The notes below the pieces were generated by a model that was not told the origin of the DNA, searched no databases, and worked only from the letters and a program-made list of their open reading frames with translations. From positions 6,540 through 17,516 of the forward strand of contig PMIQ01000139.1 in the NCBI GenBank assembly GCA_003157175.1: a stretch of DNA of 10,977 bases. The letters run 5' to 3'. Each line of letters starts with the position of its first letter. Positions within the stretch are counted from its first letter, which is position 1. The position numbers were made by a program, and so were the translations under genes. Of the stretch, positions 6,554-10,977 are shown piece after piece. Origin of the DNA: Chloroflexota bacterium (GTDB taxonomy: Bacteria; Chloroflexota; Limnocylindria; Limnocylindrales; CSP1-4).

Positions 6554-6751
6554 ATTCCCAGGACCGCGTTCGTCTCGACTTATCCGCCGCGCAGGTGCGG
6601 CATCGCCAAGCTCGGCCGGCTTGCCTATCGGCGCACCCGATCGATGCTCTGGCCGCAGGTCGCCGAACGTTACCGGGCCATCTTCGCCAGAGTGACGGCG
6701 GCCGCGCCGCCTGCCTCCGCGGCCGGCCGGGTAGGGGCGCTCGGTGGCTGA
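6554..6751 (+). pseudogene. GT4 glycosyltransferase remnant: N- and C-terminal ends joined by a large internal deletion
   Basis: Reading from 6554, the frame gives IPRTAFVSTYPPRRCGIA, the characteristic N-terminus of GT4 glycosyltransferases found beside GH130 genes. After only about 17 codons it jumps to LGRLAYRRTRSMLWPQVAERY, typical of the extreme C-terminus of the same family (continuing RAIFARV and a Pro/Ala tail), ending at TGA 6749-6751. Intact relatives are several hundred residues long; here only 65 codons remain. The donor- and acceptor-binding Rossmann domains are absent, so it cannot be active. GGGAGG (6542-6547) sits 6 nt before codon 6554, which is ATT, so either the start codon has decayed or a rare ATT start is used. 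The two ends are still in one frame, and the stop still overlaps the next gene's GTG at 6744. An assembly collapse is the main alternative to a real deletion. Confidence 0.7.
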
Positions 6752-7847
6752 GCGACCGCTCTATCCGGTCTGCCGGATTCACATCGACGAGCTCGCAGAC
6801 GAGATCGGCGTGTGGCAGCACGCTATCGGAGCGCGACCGAACCCGGCCTTCGGCTACTGCACCGATGACGTCGCGCGTGCGCTCGAGGTCGACATCCTCC
6901 ACTCGCGCATCCTGGGCTGGAGCGCCGTCGAGGCCAGTGCGCGGCGATCGATGGCGTTCCTCGCGGCTGCCTTCAACGCGCGCCAGGGCCGCTTTCGCAA
7001 CTTTCGATCGGCCGGCGGAAAGTGGCTCGACGAGGTTGGCTCGGAGGACTGCCACGCTCGGGCGCTGCTCGCGCTGGGGATCGCCATGGCAGATGCCCCC
7101 GATCCCACGCTTGCCGACGAAGCCGCCCGCCTCTTTCGTGAGGCCCTGCCTGCGGCCGGCACCCTGACCGGACTGCGGCCCATCGCCTCGGTGCTCCTCG
7201 CGTATGACGCAGCCCTTCGAGGAGGCGCGAACGGCGAATTGCCGGCGGCGTTCCGGGCGCTCGCCGCTCGGCTGGCGGGTGCCTTCACCGAGCTGAGCTC
7301 CGATTGGCCCTGGCCGGAGCCGGTCGTTACCTACGAGAACGCACTCCTGCCTCTGGCCTTGATCGCGGCCGGCAGCAGCCAGAACGACCAAGCCATGCTG
7401 CGGACCGGGTGCAGGGTGCTCGACTGGCTGACGTCGGCTCAGACGAGCGACTCGGGCCGGCTCTCCCTGGTGGGCAACGAGCACTGGTGGCGGCCCGGCG
7501 AAAAGCCCGCGCGGTTCGACCAGCAGCCGATCGACGCCGCCACACTGTTGCTGGCGGCCGAGGCGGCGTACGTCGCGACGTCAGCGGAAAGCTACCGGCG
7601 TCTGGCCGAGATGGCGTACGGCTGGTTTCTGGGCGACAATGACATGAGCGTGCCGGTCGCCATTCCCGCCACCGGCGGCTGTCATGATGGGCTGACCCAG
7701 AACGGGGTGAACTTGAACCAGGGCGCGGAGTCGACGCTGATGTGGCTGATCGCGCTCGAGCACATACGCCGGCTGAGGGCTGCCAGCCGGCCTTCGGAGG
7801 TTGCCATCTCAGGCCTGACGTCTTCCGTACCGCAGGTAGGCACATGA
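6744..7847 (+). CDS. (alpha/alpha)6-barrel-type glycan-processing protein, partner of GT4/GH130
   Basis: This 367-residue protein starts at GTG 6744 (GGTAGGGG upstream), overlapping the GT4-remnant stop by 8 nt. Conserved-looking segments are GYCTDDVARALEVD (37-50), EDCHARALLALG (about 99-110), VVTYENALLPLALI (194-207), LVGNEHWWRPG (about 241-251), FDQQPIDAATLLLAA (258-272), ATGGCHDGL (about 309-317) and NLNQGAESTLMWLIALE (323-339). The regular Ala-rich helices and the acidic/aromatic loop motifs suggest an alpha-toroid like those of glycosidases. I recognise the pattern from proteins encoded with, or fused after, GT4 glycosyltransferases in GH130 clusters. No signal peptide is seen, so it is cytosolic. 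Its reaction is not established. It overlaps the GH130 start by 4 nt (ATGA), implying coupled translation. Confidence 0.75.
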   Translation: MAERPLYPVCRIHIDELADEIGVWQHAIGARPNPAFGYCTDDVARALEVDILHSRILGWSAVEASARRSMAFLAAAFNARQGRFRNFRSAGGKWLDEVGSEDCHARALLALGIAMADAPDPTLADEAARLFREALPAAGTLTGLRPIASVLLAYDAALRGGANGELPAAFRALAARLAGAFTELSSDWPWPEPVVTYENALLPLALIAAGSSQNDQAMLRTGCRVLDWLTSAQTSDSGRLSLVGNEHWWRPGEKPARFDQQPIDAATLLLAAEAAYVATSAESYRRLAEMAYGWFLGDNDMSVPVAIPATGGCHDGLTQNGVNLNQGAESTLMWLIALEHIRRLRAASRPSEVAISGLTSSVPQVGT

Positions 7848-8833
7848 CCGATCCGGGCGGCGAGCCGCTCTTCGTCCGCGCCGCGGCCAATCCCATCATC
7901 AGCCCGCGCGACCTCCCCTATAACGCCAACGCCGTTTTCAACCCGGGCGCCGCCACGGTCGACGGAGAGACGGTCCTGCTACTTCGGGTCGAGGATCTGC
8001 GGGGCATCTCGTTGCTCTACGTGGCCCGCAGCGATGACGGCATATCGAACTGGCGCTTCGACGAAAAGCCGCTGCTGGCGCCCGATTCGGGTCACCCTGA
8101 GGAAGTGTGGGGCTGCGAGGACCCACGCCTGACGTGGCTGCCCGAGCGTGAGGAATGGGCCATCACCTACACCGCGTACAGCGCCAGAGGCCCGCTCGTG
8201 TCGTTGGCAATGACCAGCGACTTCCGCGAAGTAAGACGCCTGGGGCCGGTGATGCCGCCCGAGGACAAGGACGCGGCTCTGCTGCCCACGCGCTTCGACG
8301 GCCGCTGGGCGATGATCCACCGTCCATCTCCGCTGCGCGGCGGAGCCCACATGTGGATCTCCTTCTCGCCCGACCTGCGCCACTGGGGCGACCACACGCT
8401 GCTGATCGAGGCCCGCGATGGGGCATGGTGGGACGCCGGCAAGATCGGCCTGGGACCGCCGCCGGCGGCCGTCCCCGGCGGCTGGTTGGTCATGTATCAC
8501 GGAGCCCACGTAACTGCATCGGGGCCGATCTACCGCGTCGGGCTGGCCCTGCTGGATCGGGCCGATCCGACCATCCTGCTGCGCCGCTCCGAAGAATGGA
8601 TCCTCGGGCCGGCGGCTCCGTACGAGCGCGTCGGGGACGTCAGCAAGGTCCTCTTCCCGAACGGTTGGGTCGTCGACGAGGAGGGCGACCGACTGGTGCT
8701 GTACTACGGCGCGGCCGACTCGGTCGTAGCGATGGCCACCGCCAGCCTGTCCACCCTGCTCGCCCACGTCGACGCCATGCCTGAGCCACAGCACCGTCGT
8801 GTCTCGGACGCCCACCGGGCTCCCTGGCGCTGA
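7844..8833 (+). CDS. GH130-family glycoside phosphorylase/hydrolase (probably beta-mannoside-active)
   Basis: The 329-residue product starts at ATG 7844, overlapping the previous stop by ATGA, with AGGTAGG upstream. It is a five-bladed propeller glycosidase-like protein with GH130 motifs: NPIISP (16-21), FNPGA (32-36), RVED (48-51), WGCEDPRLT (89-97) with D93 as the likely general acid, EDKDAALLP (140-148) and MIHRP (157-161). Basic residues K142, H159 and R160 are where this family often binds phosphate, which favours a phosphorylase over a hydrolase. The family acts on beta-1,2- or beta-1,4-mannosides, releasing mannose 1-phosphate when phosphorolytic. The exact linkage cannot be read here. 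There is no signal peptide, so it acts in the cytosol, together with the preceding (alpha/alpha)6 protein. Confidence 0.88.
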   Translation: MTDPGGEPLFVRAAANPIISPRDLPYNANAVFNPGAATVDGETVLLLRVEDLRGISLLYVARSDDGISNWRFDEKPLLAPDSGHPEEVWGCEDPRLTWLPEREEWAITYTAYSARGPLVSLAMTSDFREVRRLGPVMPPEDKDAALLPTRFDGRWAMIHRPSPLRGGAHMWISFSPDLRHWGDHTLLIEARDGAWWDAGKIGLGPPPAAVPGGWLVMYHGAHVTASGPIYRVGLALLDRADPTILLRRSEEWILGPAAPYERVGDVSKVLFPNGWVVDEEGDRLVLYYGAADSVVAMATASLSTLLAHVDAMPEPQHRRVSDAHRAPWR

Positions 8834-8852
8834 CCCGCGGATTTCGAGCAGC

Positions 8853-8878
8853 CGACGGGCCGCCGCAGTGGCCCGTCG
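8853..8878. terminator. Strong hairpin between converging GH130 gene and minus-strand gene remnant
   Basis: CGACGGGCC (8853-8861) and GGCCCGTCG (8870-8878) pair perfectly over 9 bp around an 8-nt loop. It starts 20 nt after the GH130 stop and lies 15 nt beyond the minus-strand stop at 8893. This is where a shared bidirectional terminator between convergent genes would sit. It has no long T-tract on either strand. Confidence 0.6.
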
Positions 8879-8892
8879 ATCGATGGATGGGG

Positions 8893-9036
8893 CTACGACC
8901 TGGGCACGAGCTGCCCGCCGCCGGCCAGGCTGTAGGTCTTTCCGCCAAGGGCGGGAGTGGCAGACAGGCTGGGGTCGTAGGTGACGGTGTGGCCGTTGCC
9001 GTGGATGTTCGTGATCGTCGTGCCGAAGATTACCCT
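8893..9036 (-). pseudogene. Orphan C-terminal fragment of a lost, probably secreted beta-rich protein
   Basis: Minus-strand codons from about 9036 to the TAG at 8895-8893 read VIFGTTITNIHGNGHTVTYD, then PSLSATPALGGKTYSLAGGG and QLVPRS-stop. Third positions are overwhelmingly G or C and the composition (Gly/Thr/Ser, alternating beta pattern, Asn-His-Gly turns) is that of a genuine extracellular beta-rich domain, unlike the Arg/Pro-rich shadow frames around it. Upstream of about 9040 the frame turns into such shadow sequence under the TetR promoter, and there is no start codon or ribosome site. It therefore looks like the last 46 or so codons of a gene whose 5' part was deleted. I do not recognise the family with certainty; a parallel beta-helix or glycan-binding tail is possible. 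Confidence 0.55.
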
Positions 9037-9112
9037 CGAGCCGGTGGATCCAGGCTCTGCCCACCCCGCGCTACCGAGCCTCCGACTTCCGGCGCCCCTC
9101 CGGCCCCGGCGG

Positions 9113-9118
9113 TAGGAT
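9113..9118 (+). promoter_or_regulatory. -10 box of the TetR-isochorismate synthase operon
   Basis: TAGGAT lies 8 nt upstream of the large palindrome and about 78 nt before the TetR ATG. Transcription would start near 9125. No good -35 is visible at 16-18 nt, so the promoter is probably weak. Confidence 0.45.
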
Positions 9119-9126
9119 GCTCTCAT

Positions 9127-9154
9127 CGAACCGACCGACCGGTCGGTCGGTTCG
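9127..9154. promoter_or_regulatory. 28-bp perfect palindrome, TetR-family operator
   Basis: The left half CGAACCGACCGACC (9127-9140) is mirrored exactly by GGTCGGTCGGTTCG (9141-9154). ACCGACCGGTCGGT-type centres are common operators of TetR-family repressors. It begins about 2 nt after the predicted transcription start, so a bound dimer (or two dimers) would block transcription of the TetR gene and the isochorismate synthase behind it. The internal GACC/GGTC periodicity means it also reads as tandem 4-bp repeats. Confidence 0.85.
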
Positions 9155-9195
9155 TGACACAGCCGAGCCGACCCCATGCTGCCAGGAGCCCGCCG

Positions 9196-9861
9196 ATGCG
9201 CCGCCAGCGCTCGCAACCAGCGGATCACGGTCGCGCCAGCCGCGAGACGATCCTCGACGGGGCGTTCCAGGCGTTCACGAAGGGCGGCTACCGGGACACC
9301 GCCATCGACGACATCGCTGCCGCGGCCGAGATCTCGAAGGGCGGCATCTACTTCCATTTCCCGACGAAGGAGGCCATCTTCCGCGAGCTGATGAGGACGA
9401 CGGCCGACAAGCTGGTCGGCAAGGTCGAGGCTGCGGTCGCGTCCGAGCCGGATCCGATCCGCAAGGCGGAGGTCGCGCTGGCGACGGTGCTCGAAGTGTT
9501 CGCCGGCCATCGGACGATGGCCAGGCTCTTCTTCGAAGCCGGCAGCGGCGGTCGGGGCTTCCAGGCCGAGACGAACGCCCTGCACGAGCGATTCGCCTGC
9601 CTGATCCAGTCGTACCTGGACGAGGCCATCAGCCAGAGCACGATCCCTCCGATCGACACACGCGTCACCAGCGTCGTCTGGTTCGGAGCACTCGATGAGG
9701 TCGTGGCGCGCTGGCTGCAGGCGGAGCGGCCGGGCCGCCTGGAAGATGCGTACCCGACTTTGCGGGCGCTGCTGCTGAGGAGCGTCGGCGTGGCCGCGGA
9801 GACCATCGCCGCTGGCCCCGCTCCGGCGTCCCTCGCAACGTTCCCGGAGCAGCCGAAGTGA
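9196..9861 (+). CDS. TetR/AcrR-family transcriptional regulator
   Basis: The 221-residue product starts at ATG 9196, chosen because AGGAG (9184-9188) lies 7 nt upstream and the HTH domain starts directly after. The frame stays open further upstream but crosses the operator. Residues 16-62 are the canonical TetR DNA-binding domain: RETILDGAFQAFTKGGYRDT, then IDDIAAAAEISKGGIYFHF and PTKEAIFREL, with recognition helix ISKGGIYFHF (46-55). Residues 65-205 form the helical ligand-binding and dimerisation domain (FEAGSGGRGF, VTSVVWFGALDEVVARWL). It most likely represses its own operon through the palindrome at 9127-9154. Its stop overlaps the next start (TGATG), tying it to isochorismate synthase. 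The ligand is unknown. Confidence 0.92.
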   Translation: MRRQRSQPADHGRASRETILDGAFQAFTKGGYRDTAIDDIAAAAEISKGGIYFHFPTKEAIFRELMRTTADKLVGKVEAAVASEPDPIRKAEVALATVLEVFAGHRTMARLFFEAGSGGRGFQAETNALHERFACLIQSYLDEAISQSTIPPIDTRVTSVVWFGALDEVVARWLQAERPGRLEDAYPTLRALLLRSVGVAAETIAAGPAPASLATFPEQPK

Positions 9862-10977
9862 TGGCACCGGACCGCGAGGGCGTGGGCGTCGACGCGGCCG
9901 GGCTGGTCGCCGAAAGTGTCGCGATCGAACCATTCGATCCGATCGCCCTCTATTCCGCCGCCGTCGAAGCCGGCCTGGAGGCGACGCTCTGGCTTCGGCC
10001 GAGCGAGCAGTTCGCGCTTGTCGGCATCGGTCGCGCGTGGTCGGTCGAGGCTTTGGGTCCGGAGCGTTTCCGCGAAGCCGACGCCGCCTGGCGATCGCTC
10101 GTGGCCGGCGCCCGTGTCTCACGGCCGGCCGAGGTTCGCGGGCTCGGGCCGATTCTGCTGGGGGGCATGGGATTCGCAGGGCGGACGCCCGAGCTGCAGG
10201 GCGAGTGGGCGCCGTTCGGAGCCGGATCGATGGTCATGCCGTCGCTGACGGCGCTCCAATCCGGGGGCGGCGCGTGGCTGACGACGACGGCGATCGGCAA
10301 CTCCGCTGCCGGCGCGGAGGCGAACGGACTGGAACGAACGTGGGCGCGACTCGCCCGGCGCGCCGCCGAGCTCGCGCCGCCTGCCGGCTCCTCCGCCACG
10401 CCCCCACCCGACGCCCCGCTCGCGATCGACGGGGAGTGGCCAACGGCGCAACAGTGGCGCCATATCGTCGGTCTCGCGACGGGCGCCGTGGGCCGCGGCC
10501 GGCTCGACAAGGTCGTGTTCGCCCGCCGCGTCGACATGTCGTCGCCGGCCGCGCTGGACGTTCCGAACGCCCTTCGCCGCCTCGCCGCCAGCGCCCCCGA
10601 GAGCACCGTCTTTGCCTTCCGGCGCGGAACCGCAACGTTTGTCGGAGCCACTCCGGAGCGGCTTGTCCGCGCCGAAGGGCGGACGTATCGCACCGCTGCC
10701 GTCGCCGGCTCGATCCGGCGCGGCGCCGATCCCGCGGAGGACGCCGCGCTCGCCGCCGAGCTGCTGGCTTCGGAGAAGGAGCGCGAGGAGCACGCCGTCG
10801 TCGTTCGGGCCATCCGCCGCCAGCTCGCGCCCATCTCCGAGCGCATCGAGATCGCGCCCGAGCCGAGCGTCCTGGTCCTTCGCCACGTCCAGCACCTCGT
10901 CACGGAGGTTGCCGGGACGCTGCGGGTCCAGGAGGGATTGCTGGCCCTGGCCGGCCGGCTGCATCCGACGCCGGCCG
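9861..10977 (+). CDS. menF: Isochorismate synthase (MenF/EntC type), 3' end outside window
   Basis: 372 codons are visible before the edge. The start is ATG 9861; GTG 9858 in the same frame fits the GGAG at 9846-9849 better (8 nt) and is an equal candidate. The chorismate-utilising domain is clear: LDKVVFARR (215-223) with K217 as the conserved general base, GATPERLV (262-269), TAAVAGSIRRG (278-288), the metal-site helix SEKEREEHAVVV (304-315), RHVQHLVTEVAGTL (341-354) and LHPTPA (368-372), where a VGG motif normally follows. The N-terminal 190 residues are the usual divergent half, including an Ala/Pro-rich loop near 172-186. It converts chorismate to isochorismate in the cytosol, the first committed step to menaquinone or to salicylate/catecholate siderophores. 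Without downstream genes menF versus entC is not decided. The 1-4 nt overlap with TetR implies co-regulation. Confidence 0.9.
   Translation, partial: MAPDREGVGVDAAGLVAESVAIEPFDPIALYSAAVEAGLEATLWLRPSEQFALVGIGRAWSVEALGPERFREADAAWRSLVAGARVSRPAEVRGLGPILLGGMGFAGRTPELQGEWAPFGAGSMVMPSLTALQSGGGAWLTTTAIGNSAAGAEANGLERTWARLARRAAELAPPAGSSATPPPDAPLAIDGEWPTAQQWRHIVGLATGAVGRGRLDKVVFARRVDMSSPAALDVPNALRRLAASAPESTVFAFRRGTATFVGATPERLVRAEGRTYRTAAVAGSIRRGADPAEDAALAAELLASEKEREEHAVVVRAIRRQLAPISERIEIAPEPSVLVLRHVQHLVTEVAGTLRVQEGLLALAGRLHPTPA

Noticed and set aside
6325..6555. 76-codon minus-strand frame upstream of the glycan operon, with a protein-like end (LRLHEDGELGPRFARYIYG)
   Set aside because: No ribosome site or family match could be recognised, and it overlaps the candidate promoter; evidence is too thin.
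8887..9195. 103-codon upstream extension of the TetR gene
   Set aside because: It would translate through the operator palindrome, and the AGGAG before 9196 plus the standard TetR length support the shorter form.
1..10977. CRISPR array, insertion sequence, tRNA, rRNA or phage genes
   Set aside because: I looked for spaced repeats, terminal inverted repeats with transposase frames, and RNA gene signatures, and saw none.

Overview
The window is very GC-rich, gene-dense bacterial DNA from a chromosome-like background: ordinary metabolic and transport genes, no integrase, transposase, phage gene, rRNA or tRNA. Several traits would fit a high-GC Chloroflexota or Actinobacteria-type soil lineage: a protein with the body plan of NB-ARC/WD40 regulators, a PPOX protein resembling the F420-linked Rv3369 type, a GT4/(alpha/alpha)6/GH130 sugar cluster, Ala/Thr/Ser/Pro-rich lipoproteins and the isochorismate route. 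The lineage is inference only.

Layout. 1-2349 lies on the minus strand: a lipoprotein with a duplicated cysteine-bracketed domain (1429-2349), then a separately promoted ABC-2 exporter, ATPase 368-1270 followed by a permease overlapping it (1-368, cut by the window edge). From 2624 the real genes run on the plus strand. A promoter and a perfect stem-loop precede a 656-residue membrane-anchored WD40 protein (2713-4683). This protein keeps the winged-helix and helical linker of STAND ATPases but has two membrane helices where the NTPase would be. A small PPOX flavoprotein-fold enzyme (4957-5391) and an SGNH-hydrolase lipoprotein (5528-6343) follow.

6433-8878 is a carbohydrate operon: a promoter, the internally deleted remnant of a GT4 glycosyltransferase (6554-6751), an (alpha/alpha)6-type protein (6744-7847) and a GH130 glycoside phosphorylase-family enzyme (7844-8833), joined by start/stop overlaps and closed by a strong hairpin. 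On the other side of that hairpin, on the minus strand, lies the orphan C-terminal end of a vanished gene (8893-9036). The right end holds a TetR regulator (9196-9861) behind a 28-bp perfect palindromic operator. Its stop overlaps the start of an isochorismate synthase (9861 to the edge), so TetR probably controls itself and an isochorismate-derived pathway, most simply menaquinone.

The most unusual items are the NTPase-less membrane STAND-like WD40 protein, the GT4 deletion scar that still couples to its downstream partner, the truncated converging gene, and the TetR-isochorismate synthase operon. Three promoter candidates (before 2713, 6554 and 9196) each carry an inverted repeat right at the predicted transcription start.
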